The notes below the pieces were generated by a model, which did no database searches, was not told the DNA's origin, and was given only the letters and a program-made list of their open reading frames with translations. Below, piece after piece: positions 18,486 through 27,858 of a DNA stretch of 64,000 bases (position 1 is its first letter; each line of letters starts with the position of its first letter). The DNA is taken from the NCBI GenBank assembly GCA_934503275.1, contig CAKSVD010000013.1:1-64000 (forward strand). Direction: 5' to 3'. This DNA is from an uncultured Faecalibacterium sp. GTDB lineage: Bacteria > Bacillota > Clostridia > Oscillospirales > Ruminococcaceae. The translations under genes and the position numbers were made by a program.

Positions 18486-18563
18486 ATTTTCACGCGTGAA
18501 TGCACAATGAAATGCAGCGCATTTTCTTTTTTGCGCAAAAAGTTCCCGCACGGTACGGTTTTG

Positions 18564-18572
18564 TGCTATACT
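18564..18572 (+). promoter_or_regulatory. polA promoter, extended -10
   Basis: TGCTATACT at 18564-18572 is an extended -10 element; no good -35 is found. It lies 37 bases before the polA start. Confidence 0.5.
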
Positions 18573-18608
18573 ATAAGATGTGAAATTACGCAACGGAGGA
18601 ACTGCATT

Positions 18609-21182
18609 ATGCGTTTACTGGTCATTGACGGCAACAGCATTGCCAACCGCGCTTTTTACGGCATCAAGCTGCTGACCACCAAGGACGGACGTTACACCAA
18701 CGCCATCTATGGCTTTTTGAACATTCTGCTCTCCCTGCTCAAGGAGTGCCAGCCGGACGAGGTAGCCGTGGCTTTTGACCTGAAGGCCCCCACCTTCCGG
18801 CATAAAATGTACGATGGCTACAAGGCCACCCGCCACGCCATGCCCGAGGAGCTGGCGCAGCAGATGCCGGTGCTCAAACAGCTGCTGGCAGACCTTGGCT
18901 ACCGCACCGTTACCGCCGAGGGCTGGGAGGCGGACGATATTCTGGGCACGCTGGCCGCTGCCTGCGCCGCCCGCAAGGACGATTGCTTCCTTGCCACCGG
19001 AGACCGGGACAGCCTGCAGCTGGTGAGCGAGAGCACCACCGTGCTGCTGGCTGCCACCGTGATGGGGCGCAGCAAGACCGTGGTGATGGACGAGGACGCC
19101 ATTCAGGAAAAATACGGCCTTGCGCCCAAGCAGCTTATCGAGGTGAAGAGCCTGATGGGCGATACCTCAGATAATATCCCCGGTGTCAAGGGCATCGGCG
19201 AAAAGACCGCCCTTTCGCTGGTGCAGACCTTCGGCTCGCTGGAGGGCGTGTACCAGAACATTGACGACAAGCGCATCAAGCCCAAGCAGCGGGAGCATTT
19301 GTTGGAAGATAAGCCCATGGCCGAGTTGAGCCACACGCTGGGCACCATCCGTACCGATGCCCCCATCGACACCGCCGAGGGCGCCTACACCGTGGGCGAG
19401 GGCAACAAGCCCGCCGCCGTGCGGCTTTTGCAGGAGTTGGAGATTCACTCCCTGATCCCCCGGTTTGGGCTGGACGGCGTAGCACCGGAAGCCGCTGCTG
19501 AGGAAGAGGCTGTGGAGCTGCCGGAAGCTGACCTTGCTCCCCTGCCCCTGACCCCTGCCGGGCATTATCTGGTGGCCGCCCGCCCCGCCGTTACCGGCAA
19601 ACAGGGCACCCGCAACGTGGTATTGCAGCCGGAAAGCTGGTACGCCGTGCAGGACACCTCCGTCTATCCGCTGGAGGATGCCGACCTAGTGCGGCTGCTG
19701 GACAATGCGGATGTGACGCTGGATGTGTTCAACTCTGCGCCCCTCTACGCAAAAGCCATGGCCGCCGGCGGCTGGGGCAGCAGCATCGTCTGGGACGGTA
19801 AGCTGGCCGCCTATCTGCTGGACGCCTCTGCCTCCAAATATCAGATCAGCGAACTGATCCCCGCCTACAAGGCCGCTGCCGCCTTTACCTGCACCGATTA
19901 CCCGGACGCCGGGCGGCTGGCCGACCTGTTTGCCCGGATGAAGGCCGAGATCACCGCCTGCGGCGAGGATGCGCTATACAACGAGATCGAGTTCCCGCTG
20001 GCACAGGTGCTGGCTGACATGACCCGCACCGGCGTGCTGGTGGATAAGGACGGCATCGAGCAGTTCGGCGTAAAACTGCGGGAGGAACTGGAGCAGGTGC
20101 TGAACCGCATCCACATGGAGACCGGCAGCGCCACCTTCAACCCCAACAGCCCCAAACAGCTGGGCGAGATGCTGTTCGACACCATGGGTCTGCCCCACGG
20201 CAAAAAGACCCAGCGCGGCTGGTCTACGGATGCCGAAACGCTGGAAAGCCTGCGCGAGTACCCGCTGGTGGAGGACGTTTTGCAGTACCGCGCCTACCAG
20301 AAGCTGAACTCCACCTATGTGGAGGGTCTGCTCAAGGTCATTGGCGAGGACGGACGCATCCACTCCACCTTTAACCAGACCGAAGCCCGCACCGGACGGC
20401 TCTCCTCCGATAATCCCAACCTGCAGAATATCCCCATCCGTACCGAACTGGGCAGCCAGCTGCGCGCCTACTTTGTTGCAAAGCCGGGCTGTGTGCTGGT
20501 GGATGCGGATTACAGCCAGATCGAACTGCGCATCCTGGCGCACATCACCGGGGACGCGCATATGCAGCAGGCCTTTTTGAACGGTGAGGATATCCACCGC
20601 AGCACCGCTGCCAAGATCTACGGCATCCCGCAGAGCGAGGTGACGCCCCGGTTGCGCTCCTCTGCCAAGGCCATCAACTTCGGCATCATGTACGGCAAGG
20701 GCGCATATAGCCTTTCCAAGGATATCGGCGTGACCGTGAAGGAGGCAGACGCCTTCCTTAAAAACTATCTGGCGGCTTTTCCCAGCGTGAGCGGCTATAT
20801 GGACAAGACCATCGCGGACGCAAAGGCAAACGGCTATGTGTCCACCCTGTTCGGCCGCCGCCGCACCCTGCCGGAACTGGCAAGCACCAACTTCAATGTG
20901 CGCGCCAGCGGCGAGCGTATGGCCCGCAATACCCCCATTCAGGGCACCGCTGCGGACGTCATCAAGCTGGCCATGGTGCGGGTTTGGAAGCGCCTGCGGG
21001 ACGAAAAGATGGCAAGCCGCCTGATCCTGACCGTCCACGATGAACTGATCGTGGAGGCCCCGGAGGCGGAGGCCGAGCAGGCTGCCCGCATCCTGCGGGA
21101 GGAAATGGAAGGCTGTGTGCAGTACGCGGTGCCCCTGAGCACCGATGTGCACGCAGGCAAAAACTGGCTGGAGGCACACTAA
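18609..21182 (+). CDS. polA: DNA polymerase I
   Basis: An 857-residue PolA. Residues 1-290 are the 5'-3' exonuclease (LLVIDGNSIANRAFYG at the start, then GDRDSLQLV, GDTSDNIPGVKGIGEKTA). The middle third keeps the exonuclease fold (VWDGKLAAYLLD) but the DXE-type catalytic acids cannot be found, so proofreading is probably absent, as is common in Firmicutes. The polymerase domain has motif A DADYSQIELRIL (near residue 633), the O-helix KAINFGIMYG (near 686) and motif C VHDELIVEAP (near 807). It fills gaps and removes primers. GGAGG precedes this start; the longer upstream frame is rejected. tsaD follows after one base. Confidence 0.97.
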   Translation: MRLLVIDGNSIANRAFYGIKLLTTKDGRYTNAIYGFLNILLSLLKECQPDEVAVAFDLKAPTFRHKMYDGYKATRHAMPEELAQQMPVLKQLLADLGYRTVTAEGWEADDILGTLAAACAARKDDCFLATGDRDSLQLVSESTTVLLAATVMGRSKTVVMDEDAIQEKYGLAPKQLIEVKSLMGDTSDNIPGVKGIGEKTALSLVQTFGSLEGVYQNIDDKRIKPKQREHLLEDKPMAELSHTLGTIRTDAPIDTAEGAYTVGEGNKPAAVRLLQELEIHSLIPRFGLDGVAPEAAAEEEAVELPEADLAPLPLTPAGHYLVAARPAVTGKQGTRNVVLQPESWYAVQDTSVYPLEDADLVRLLDNADVTLDVFNSAPLYAKAMAAGGWGSSIVWDGKLAAYLLDASASKYQISELIPAYKAAAAFTCTDYPDAGRLADLFARMKAEITACGEDALYNEIEFPLAQVLADMTRTGVLVDKDGIEQFGVKLREELEQVLNRIHMETGSATFNPNSPKQLGEMLFDTMGLPHGKKTQRGWSTDAETLESLREYPLVEDVLQYRAYQKLNSTYVEGLLKVIGEDGRIHSTFNQTEARTGRLSSDNPNLQNIPIRTELGSQLRAYFVAKPGCVLVDADYSQIELRILAHITGDAHMQQAFLNGEDIHRSTAAKIYGIPQSEVTPRLRSSAKAINFGIMYGKGAYSLSKDIGVTVKEADAFLKNYLAAFPSVSGYMDKTIADAKANGYVSTLFGRRRTLPELASTNFNVRASGERMARNTPIQGTAADVIKLAMVRVWKRLRDEKMASRLILTVHDELIVEAPEAEAEQAARILREEMEGCVQYAVPLSTDVHAGKNWLEAH

Positions 21183-21183
21183 A

Positions 21184-22191
21184 ATGATCATTCTCGGAAT
21201 CGAGTCTACCTGTGACGAAACTGCCGCTGCACTGGTGGAGGACGGACGGCATCTGCTGAGCAACGTCATCTCCACCAGCGTCAAGGAGCAGGCGCTGTAC
21301 GGCGGCGTTGTACCGGAGATTGCCAGCCGCCGCCACTGCGAATTTATCAGTGCTACGGTCAAAAAGGCTCTACTGGACGCCGACAAGACCATAGACGATG
21401 TGGACGCCGTGGCCGTTACCTTTGCGCCGGGGCTCATCGGTGCGGTGCTGGTGGGCGTGAACTTTGCCAAGGGGCTGGCCTACTCGGCAGGCAAGCCGCT
21501 GGTGCCGGTGCACCATCTGCGGGGGCACATCGCCGCGCTCTACCTGACCCACCCGGAACTCAAGCCGCCTTTTTTGTGTCTGGTGGCCTCCGGCGGGCAC
21601 AGCCACATCGTGGAGGTGCAGGACTACACCCACTATCACATTCTGGGGCACACCGTGGACGATGCTGCAGGCGAAGCCTTTGACAAGGTGGCCCGCACGC
21701 TGGGTCTGCCCTACCCCGGCGGTCCCAGCGTAGCCGCCGCCGCCAAGACCGGCGACCCCAAGGCCTACCGCCTGCCGGTGCCCCATGTGGAGGGCAAGTA
21801 CAACGTGAGTTTTTCCGGTTTAAAGACCGCCGTGCTCAACGAGGTGAACAAAGCGCAGATGAAGGGCGAGGAAGTGAGCGTCCCCGACCTTGCCGCCAGC
21901 TTTCAGGAGCGCATTGCAGGCATTCTGGCCGAAAAGCTGCTGCTGGCTGCCGCCGATACCGGGGCAAAGCAGGTGTGCCTTGCCGGTGGCGTAGCCGCCA
22001 ACGGTCGTCTGCGCCAGCTGGTAAATGACGGTGCCCAGAAGCTAGGCGCAAAGGTCTACCTGCCGGAACTGAAGTTCTGCGGCGACAACGGCGCGATGAT
22101 CGCCGCACAGGGCTACTACCAGTACATTGCCGGGCACACCGCCGGGCTGGAACTGAACGGTCTGCCCACCCTGCCCATCGACTATGAATAA
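21184..22191 (+). CDS. tsaD: tRNA N6-threonylcarbamoyladenosine transferase TsaD
   Basis: A 335-residue TsaD (Gcp/YgjD). Visible landmarks are IILGIESTCDETAAAL at the N terminus, the metal site HHLRGHIAA near residues 108-116, LVASGGHSHIVEV near 132-144, and the nucleotide loop CLAGGVAANGRLR near 265-277 with CGDNGAMIAA near 298. It transfers threonylcarbamoyl to A37 of ANN-decoding tRNAs with TsaB and TsaE. The start lies one base after the polA stop, with GGAGG inside the polA end, so the two genes are translationally coupled. Confidence 0.97.
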   Translation: MIILGIESTCDETAAALVEDGRHLLSNVISTSVKEQALYGGVVPEIASRRHCEFISATVKKALLDADKTIDDVDAVAVTFAPGLIGAVLVGVNFAKGLAYSAGKPLVPVHHLRGHIAALYLTHPELKPPFLCLVASGGHSHIVEVQDYTHYHILGHTVDDAAGEAFDKVARTLGLPYPGGPSVAAAAKTGDPKAYRLPVPHVEGKYNVSFSGLKTAVLNEVNKAQMKGEEVSVPDLAASFQERIAGILAEKLLLAAADTGAKQVCLAGGVAANGRLRQLVNDGAQKLGAKVYLPELKFCGDNGAMIAAQGYYQYIAGHTAGLELNGLPTLPIDYE

Positions 22192-22213
22192 ACACAATAC
22201 CGGAGGTGTTCCC

Positions 22214-22948
22214 ATGACCGAGCGCAACCCTGTCCTGCAAAGCCTGTTCGACCGCAAGTCGGTGCGGGTGTATGAAGAAAAGCCCATCCCTGCCGAGATG
22301 AAGCAGGCCATTTTGGAAGCTGCCGCACAGGCGCCCTCTGCGGGCTGTCAGCAGCTGTATACCATTTTAGACATCACCGACCCGGCACTGAAAGAGGCGC
22401 TGGCCGAAAGCTGCGACCACCAGCCCTTTATTGCCAAAGCACCGCTGGTGCTGGTGTTCTGCGCCGACTGCAAAAAGTGGTACGATGCCTACTTAGAGGC
22501 CGGCTGCACGCCCCGCACCCCGGGTGTGGGTGATTTGATGCTGGCAGTCACCGATACCGCCATTGCTGCCCAGAACGCCGTAGTCGCCGCCGAAAGCTTT
22601 GGCATCGGCTCGTGCTACATCGGGGACATCATGGAGAACTGCGCCACACAGCGCAGCCTGCTGCACCTGCCGGACTATGTATTCCCGGCGGCGATGCTGG
22701 TGTTTGGCTGGCCCACCCAGCAGCAGAAGGAGCGGACAAAGCCCCAGCGCTGCGCCATGGAGCACATCGTGCACGAAAACGGCTACCGCACCATGGACGG
22801 TGCAGAGCTGCGGGATACCTTTGGCTACAAGGCTGGCAACGCGCCCTTTGACCAGTGGTGCACCGCCTTTTGCAACCGCAAGTATAACTCCGATTTTTCC
22901 AAGGAGATGACCCGCTCGGTGGAGGAATACCTCGGCCAGTTCCGGTGA
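22214..22948 (+). CDS. nitroreductase family protein
   Basis: A 244-residue FMN-dependent nitroreductase-like enzyme. The N terminus has the FMN-binding RKSVRVYEEKPIP (near residues 13-25) and the APSAGCQQL segment near 42-50; a middle region reads NAVVAAESFGIGSCYIGDI and the C terminus FGYKAGNAPFDQWCTAFCNRKYN. Such enzymes reduce nitro groups, flavins or quinones; the substrate is unknown. The GGAGGTG site at 22202-22208 fixes the start, 22 bases behind tsaD, so it probably belongs to the polA-tsaD transcript. A bidirectional hairpin ends it. Confidence 0.88.
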   Translation: MTERNPVLQSLFDRKSVRVYEEKPIPAEMKQAILEAAAQAPSAGCQQLYTILDITDPALKEALAESCDHQPFIAKAPLVLVFCADCKKWYDAYLEAGCTPRTPGVGDLMLAVTDTAIAAQNAVVAAESFGIGSCYIGDIMENCATQRSLLHLPDYVFPAAMLVFGWPTQQQKERTKPQRCAMEHIVHENGYRTMDGAELRDTFGYKAGNAPFDQWCTAFCNRKYNSDFSKEMTRSVEEYLGQFR

Positions 22949-22988
22949 TTTAAAACGTTTCTGACCCACAAATCAAAGCAACAAAAAA

Positions 22989-23025
22989 GAGGCAGCTGCA
23001 CGGCATTTTGTGCAGCTGCCTTTTC
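22989..23025. terminator. bidirectional terminator between nitroreductase and nnrD
   Basis: Stem GGCAGCTGCAC (22991-23001) with GTGCAGCTGCC (23010-23020), flanked by an A run on the left and a T run on the right. Confidence 0.85.
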
Positions 23026-23029
23026 TCGT

Positions 23030-23929
23030 TTATCGCTGGTTTTCCGCAAACAGTGCGCCCAGTTCCGGCAGGATATCGTGGGGCAGCATTCCGTACTCAC
23101 CACGTTTTGCGGCAGCGCGGTCGGCGGCGGCACCGTGCAGGTATACCGCACAGGCAGCGGCTTCGTAAGCGGGCAGACCGCAGGCAAGCAGTGCCGCAAG
23201 CATCCCAGCCAGCACATCCCCGCTGCCGCCCCGGGCAAGCCCCGGGTTGCCGGTGTGGTTCACGCACACCCGCCCATCCGGGCTTGCTACCACGGTGCGT
23301 GCGCCCTTCAGCACCACCACGGCGTTCCACGCCTTAGCATAGCGCAGGGCAATGCCCTCCCGGTCGGCGGCAAGCACTGCCGCCGAAAGCCCGGTCAGGC
23401 GCGCCATCTCGCCGGGGTGCGGGGTGACTACCAGTTCCCCCGCCGGGCGGGGGAAGGGCTCGCCCTCTGCCAGCAGCTGCGCAGCGGCGTTCAGGCCGTC
23501 GGCGTCCAGCACCGCAGCACCCGCAAAACCGGGCAGAAGCTGCTGCACCAGCGTGCGGGTCTCGGCGGCCCGGGCGACGCTTTGCGCCGTACCGCCAAGG
23601 CCGGGGCCCAGCAGCAGCACGGTGGCCTTCTGCCGCCGGAGCAGTGGCGCATTTTCCGGTGCAATGCCGCCCTGTGCACCCTCTTTACAGGGGCACAGGC
23701 AGCACTCCGGCAGGCGGGTGACGGCGGCGCTGACCACCGGCTCGACACTTGCAAGGGTAACGATGCCTGCCCCGGTGCGCAGTGCGCCCTCGGCTGCCAG
23801 CAGGGCAGCGCCCCGGTAAAAGGCACTGCCCGCCACCGCCAGCACACTGCCAAAGGTGCCCTTATGGCTGTCCCGGGCACGGGGCGGGATGCTTTGCCAG
23901 ACAAATTCTTCGGTAATTTCCACAGCCAT
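23030..23929 (-). CDS. nnrD: ADP-dependent NAD(P)H-hydrate dehydratase
   Basis: A 299-residue ribokinase-fold protein of the YjeF C-terminal family. Clear motifs are KGTFGSVLAVAGS near residue 23, LLGPGLGG near 105, VTPHPGEMARLTG near 167, VVLKGARTVV near 203 and the anion-hole region NPGLARGGSGDVLAGM near 228-243. It repairs hydrated NAD(P)H using ADP. The epimerase domain often fused at the N terminus is absent, so an NnrE partner should lie elsewhere. The 229 bases upstream to 24,158 hold no gene. Confidence 0.92.
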   Translation of the reverse strand: MAVEITEEFVWQSIPPRARDSHKGTFGSVLAVAGSAFYRGAALLAAEGALRTGAGIVTLASVEPVVSAAVTRLPECCLCPCKEGAQGGIAPENAPLLRRQKATVLLLGPGLGGTAQSVARAAETRTLVQQLLPGFAGAAVLDADGLNAAAQLLAEGEPFPRPAGELVVTPHPGEMARLTGLSAAVLAADREGIALRYAKAWNAVVVLKGARTVVASPDGRVCVNHTGNPGLARGGSGDVLAGMLAALLACGLPAYEAAACAVYLHGAAADRAAAKRGEYGMLPHDILPELGALFAENQR

Positions 23930-24157
23930 GGGTGCACCTCCAGAAAACGATCAGAATGCCCTCCGCTTATCGGGTTGCGGCACCCAGCATCCGCATCGTG
24001 CCTTGGACGGCACTTGCGTCTTGCTGGCCGCTGCCCCAACAACTCCTCCCTGTTTCCGCCACTGGCGGCGGTCGTCGTCGTTGCTGGGCATTTTCAGCGG
24101 AATCACGATTTTATATTTTGTCGTTTTTACAAGAGAAGAATTTTAGGGAGATAGCCT

Positions 24158-26740
24158 TTACGCCTGTCCCTGCACAAGGGCGCGGATCTGCTTTTCCACA
24201 TTCTGCACTTCCTCGTGGAACATCCGGGCAGATACGCGCAGTGCGCCGTGACCAAGGATAATGACCTGCTCCATGCCGTCCGAGGTCGCCACGCGGACGC
24301 GGCGGCTCTTGCCGATTTCGTGGGTGACCCGCTCGATGAACATATCGGCGGTCTCGGCCTCCTTGGTGTAGACCACATGGATATTGTGGTACTGCTCGAT
24401 GGCACCGGGGCTGCCGGGCACGCGGTAGGCATCGAACACCAGAATGAGCACGCACTTCTGGTAGCCCTGATAGTTGCACAGGATGTCCATCAGCCGATGG
24501 CGGGCAGCATCCAAGCTTTCCTTCGCCAGCGCGTTCAACTCGTCCCACGCAAAGATGATGTTGTAGCCGTCCACCAGCAGATACTCCGGGGTAATTTCCC
24601 ACTGTTCGGCGGCAAAATCCGGGCGTTCGGTCTTTTGCACCGGACGGAAAGCCGCCAGCGGGTCGCGCTTGATCGGGCCGTAGGTGCGCTCAAAGATCTT
24701 GAGCAGTTCGGCATCCTCTTCCAGCGTAGCGCGGTAGGCCATGGCGCGGCGCTGGGGCGCAGCCTGCACCTCCGGGCAGACGGGCTTTGCCTTGCCCCAG
24801 CCGCTTTCAACGTGCATATGGCTGCGCACCTCGCTCCACGGCACCACAAAGCCAGCACCATGGGCACAGAACACGGAATCTGCGGGGTTTTCCAGATCAT
24901 GCTCCGGCTGGTAGCCGCTTTCTGCGATGACCTGCTGCGCATTGTGGCAGGGACGGTAGCCGTCCAGCGTCAGGCTCAGGTGTCCCCTGCCCCGGGTGTA
25001 GCTGACCACCTCCATGGGGTAGCTGCGCATGGTAGACACCGGTGCAAAGCCGGTCAGGGTGGCGGTCTCCGCTCCGCTTTCCGGCGGGTCAAAGCTGCCC
25101 TCCATGCGCTGGATATCGCTCATGGCGCGGCCGATGTTCTCCACCGGCACCTCCAGCCGGAAGGCATACCACGGCTCTAACAGCTGGCTTTTGGCCAGCA
25201 TCAGCCCCTGCCGCACGGCGCGGTAGGTGGCCTGCCGGAAATCACCGCCCTCGGTGTGCTTGAGGTGCGCTTTGCCGGTAAGCAGGGTGATTTTTACATC
25301 GGTCAGCGGTGCGCCGGTCAAAACGCCAAGGTGCTGCTTTTCTTCCAGATGGGTCAATACCAGCCGCTGCCAGTTTTTGTCCAGCACCTCTTCCCGGCAG
25401 TCGGCGGCAAACTGCATCCCGCTGCCCCGGGGCAGCGGCTCCAGCAGCAGATGCACCTCGGCATAGTGGCGCAGCGGCTCGTAATGCCCTACGCCCTCCA
25501 TGGGCTCGGTGATGGTCTCCTTATACAAAATGCCGCCCGGGCCAAAGGATACCTCCAGCCCGAACCGCTCGGCCAGCAGGCTGCGCAGCACCTCCAGCTG
25601 CACCTCGCCCATCAGCTGCACATGGATTTCGCCCAAGCTTTCATTCCACACTACATGAAGCTGCGGCTCTTCCTCCTCCAGCCGGTGCAGCTTGCCCAGC
25701 GCGGCGTGCACGTCCGCCCCCTCCGGCAGCAGCACCTGATAGCTGAGCACCGGTTCCAGCACCGGCACATCGCTGTCCCGCTCTGCCCCAAGCCCGGTGC
25801 CGGGCTTTGCATGGGTCAGGCCGGTCACGGCGCACACCTGTCCCGGGCCGATGGCCTCGGTCAGGGTATACTTTGCGCCGGAGTACAGCCGCAGCTGGTT
25901 CGCTTTTTCTGCCCACGGCTCGCCGTCCGCTTCGCCGGTGAGCAGAGTTTTCACCTTCAATTCTCCACCGGTGACCCGCAGCCATGTCAGGCGGGCGCCC
26001 TGCTCGTCCTGCGATACCTTAAATACCCTTGCGCCAAAGGCGTGCAGCGCCGGGGCGGGGCGGGTGTAGCGGTCCAGCCCGTCCAAAAGTGCATCCACCC
26101 CGTCCAGCCGCAGCGCCGCCCCGAACCAGCACGGAAAAACGTGCCGCCGGGCAACTGCGGGAATAATGTCCGCATCCGTCAGGGTGCCTGCGTCCAGCAT
26201 TTTTTCCATCAGCTGCTCATCGCACAGCGCCAGCGTCTCGTTGCGGGCGGCAGGCTCTGCGCCAAAATCCACAAAGCCCTCGCCAAGGCGGTGGTTCAGC
26301 TGGGTGAGCAGCTGCTCCCGGGTCATGCCGGGCAGATCCATCTTGTTCACGAACACAAAGGTAGGCACATGGTAGCGCCGCAGCAGCCGCCACAGCGTTT
26401 CGGTATGGCTTTGCACGCCGTCCGTTCCGCTGACCACCAGCACGGCATAGTCCAGCACCTGCAAGGTGCGCTCGGTCTCGGTAGAAAAATCCACATGGCC
26501 GGGGGTATCCAGCAGGGTGATATCCGTATTGCCCTCCGTAAGCAGCGCCTGTTTGGAAAAGATGGTGATGCCGCGCGCTTTTTCCAAGCTGTCGGTATCC
26601 AGAAAGGCGTCTCCGTGGTCCACCCGCCCCAGCTTGCGGATGGCACCGGCGCGGTAGAGCATGGCCTCGGAGAGGGTGGTCTTGCCGGAGTCCACATGGG
26701 CCAGAATGCCCAGTACGATCTGTTTTTGCGTTGTTTCCAT
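24158..26740 (-). CDS. TetM-like ribosomal GTPase fused to a Rae1/YacP-type NYN endoribonuclease domain
   Basis: An 860-residue fusion. Residues 1-650 follow the order of TetM-type ribosome protection factors: P-loop AHVDSGKTT near residue 14, RGITI near 56, DTPGHVDF near 78, NKMD near 132, then EF-G-like domains II to V. After a linker, residues 716-860 form a NYN/PIN-like domain closely resembling Bacillus Rae1 (YacP): LLVDGYN near 720, VFDAYRV near 768, TKEAETADMFIE near 793, ATSDGMEQ near 818 and GHGALRVSAR near 829, with the acidic residues kept. Rae1 cuts mRNA in the ribosomal A site and TetM binds the same region, so a ribosome-targeted nuclease-GTPase is plausible. True tetracycline resistance is not implied. 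Monocistronic. Confidence 0.85.
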   Translation of the reverse strand: METTQKQIVLGILAHVDSGKTTLSEAMLYRAGAIRKLGRVDHGDAFLDTDSLEKARGITIFSKQALLTEGNTDITLLDTPGHVDFSTETERTLQVLDYAVLVVSGTDGVQSHTETLWRLLRRYHVPTFVFVNKMDLPGMTREQLLTQLNHRLGEGFVDFGAEPAARNETLALCDEQLMEKMLDAGTLTDADIIPAVARRHVFPCWFGAALRLDGVDALLDGLDRYTRPAPALHAFGARVFKVSQDEQGARLTWLRVTGGELKVKTLLTGEADGEPWAEKANQLRLYSGAKYTLTEAIGPGQVCAVTGLTHAKPGTGLGAERDSDVPVLEPVLSYQVLLPEGADVHAALGKLHRLEEEEPQLHVVWNESLGEIHVQLMGEVQLEVLRSLLAERFGLEVSFGPGGILYKETITEPMEGVGHYEPLRHYAEVHLLLEPLPRGSGMQFAADCREEVLDKNWQRLVLTHLEEKQHLGVLTGAPLTDVKITLLTGKAHLKHTEGGDFRQATYRAVRQGLMLAKSQLLEPWYAFRLEVPVENIGRAMSDIQRMEGSFDPPESGAETATLTGFAPVSTMRSYPMEVVSYTRGRGHLSLTLDGYRPCHNAQQVIAESGYQPEHDLENPADSVFCAHGAGFVVPWSEVRSHMHVESGWGKAKPVCPEVQAAPQRRAMAYRATLEEDAELLKIFERTYGPIKRDPLAAFRPVQKTERPDFAAEQWEITPEYLLVDGYNIIFAWDELNALAKESLDAARHRLMDILCNYQGYQKCVLILVFDAYRVPGSPGAIEQYHNIHVVYTKEAETADMFIERVTHEIGKSRRVRVATSDGMEQVIILGHGALRVSARMFHEEVQNVEKQIRALVQGQA

Positions 26741-26820
26741 GCACTGCTCCTATAAAAAAGTTTCTCATTTATTGTAACACGCTTTGCCGGGAAAAGAAAG
26801 TTTTCGGGTGCAAATCCCGC

Positions 26821-26866
26821 CGGTAAAAAGCAGCACCGGGCAGAAAGCGGTCTGCCCGGTGCGTTT
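26821..26866. terminator. bidirectional terminator
   Basis: Stem GCACCGGGCAGA (26833-26844) with TCTGCCCGGTGC (26851-26862), A run to the left and T run to the right. It ends the minus-strand gene that stops at 26870. Confidence 0.82.
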
Positions 26867-26869
26867 TTC

Positions 26870-27775
26870 TTAAAAAAGATCCAGCATATTGTCCAGATAA
26901 ATTGCCTCCCGCACCTGCAGCTGGTATTCCGGCTTTGTCATGTAATAAAGCAGAAATTCCAGCACCAATGCGCTGCCAAGCCCCCTGCCCTCTATCTTGA
27001 ACTGGGAAAAACCTGCGGGCAGATACCGCTGCCGGATGTCCTCCACCCCGATGAACCCGGGGCTGCGCATCGCCTTGGAAAAACGATAGCCCCCGGCGGC
27101 ATCCGGGGCAGCGCAGCGGTGGTCTGGGCAGTCCTCGCCCAAATTCTGACGGCTGACCGTCTCGTAGCAGCGCTTGCGCTTGGTGCAGCCGAACCAGCAG
27201 CACTCGTTGCACAAAAACTCTACCTTGGCTTTTTGCTCCGGCGGCAGGGTGCGCAGCTGCTCCAGTGCCGGGTTCAGCCGGAAATCCGGCACCACATACC
27301 GGAACTGCGGCTTTTCCAATTCCTGCTGCAACTGCGTAAAATCGGTGAGCACCTTGGTAGTGGAGGATACCAGATACAACTCCGGCCAGCGCTGCCGCAG
27401 ATAGTCTGCCAGCAAATCAGAATGGACGATGACACCGTTTGGCACACTGCCCGCCTTGGCAAACTGCTCACACAGGGCATTGCACTGCGGGTCGGCAAGG
27501 TGCTGGGTCCGCAGCAGGGAGTTGCTGAAGGTCAGCCGCCCGGAGATGCCGTATTCCCGCAGCAGCGCCAGCACCTCACGCGCCGTTGCCCCGCCGCAGG
27601 AGATGCGTCCCCCGCCCCAGATGCAGCCCGCCGGTGCGCCGTAGATAGAGCCGATGGTGCACCAATCGTAAAAATATTCCCGGTGCTCCCGGTACAACGG
27701 CAAAAACCGGCGGTACAACTCGTAAAACTCGAACAGGCCGGGCAGATGATAACAGGCAGCTGCGGGCTTTTCCAT
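26870..27775 (-). CDS. peptidase U32-like / UbiU-like protein
   Basis: A 301-residue protein that reads like a divergent U32-family TIM barrel: RLTFSNSLLR and YLVSSTTKVLTDF in the barrel strands, a cysteine-rich stretch FLCNECCWFGCTKRKRCYE near residues 200-220, and FSQFKIEGRGLG near 262-273, the FKIEGR box being typical of U32 proteins. The four to five cysteines could hold an Fe-S cluster as in UbiU/RlhA-type proteins. The start used has AGGAAAGGAACC upstream and lies 83 bases behind the dehydratase-activase gene, so it is probably the third gene of that operon. Family assignment is moderate. Confidence 0.6.
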   Translation of the reverse strand: MEKPAAACYHLPGLFEFYELYRRFLPLYREHREYFYDWCTIGSIYGAPAGCIWGGGRISCGGATAREVLALLREYGISGRLTFSNSLLRTQHLADPQCNALCEQFAKAGSVPNGVIVHSDLLADYLRQRWPELYLVSSTTKVLTDFTQLQQELEKPQFRYVVPDFRLNPALEQLRTLPPEQKAKVEFLCNECCWFGCTKRKRCYETVSRQNLGEDCPDHRCAAPDAAGGYRFSKAMRSPGFIGVEDIRQRYLPAGFSQFKIEGRGLGSALVLEFLLYYMTKPEYQLQVREAIYLDNMLDLF

Positions 27776-27858
27776 AGTGGTTCCTTTCCTGCAAAAAGGG
27801 AGCTGCTGCGTAAAAATGCCGTGCAGCGGCTCCCCTGTTTTTATCGTATTTGCTTTTG

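Noticed and set aside
23930..24157. Hidden gene between nnrD and the TetM-like gene
   Set aside because: Short frames here lack ribosome sites and have no recognisable content.
24158..26740. Calling the TetM-like protein a tetracycline resistance gene
   Set aside because: It has an extra nuclease domain, lies in chromosomal context and is divergent; sequence alone does not support resistance.
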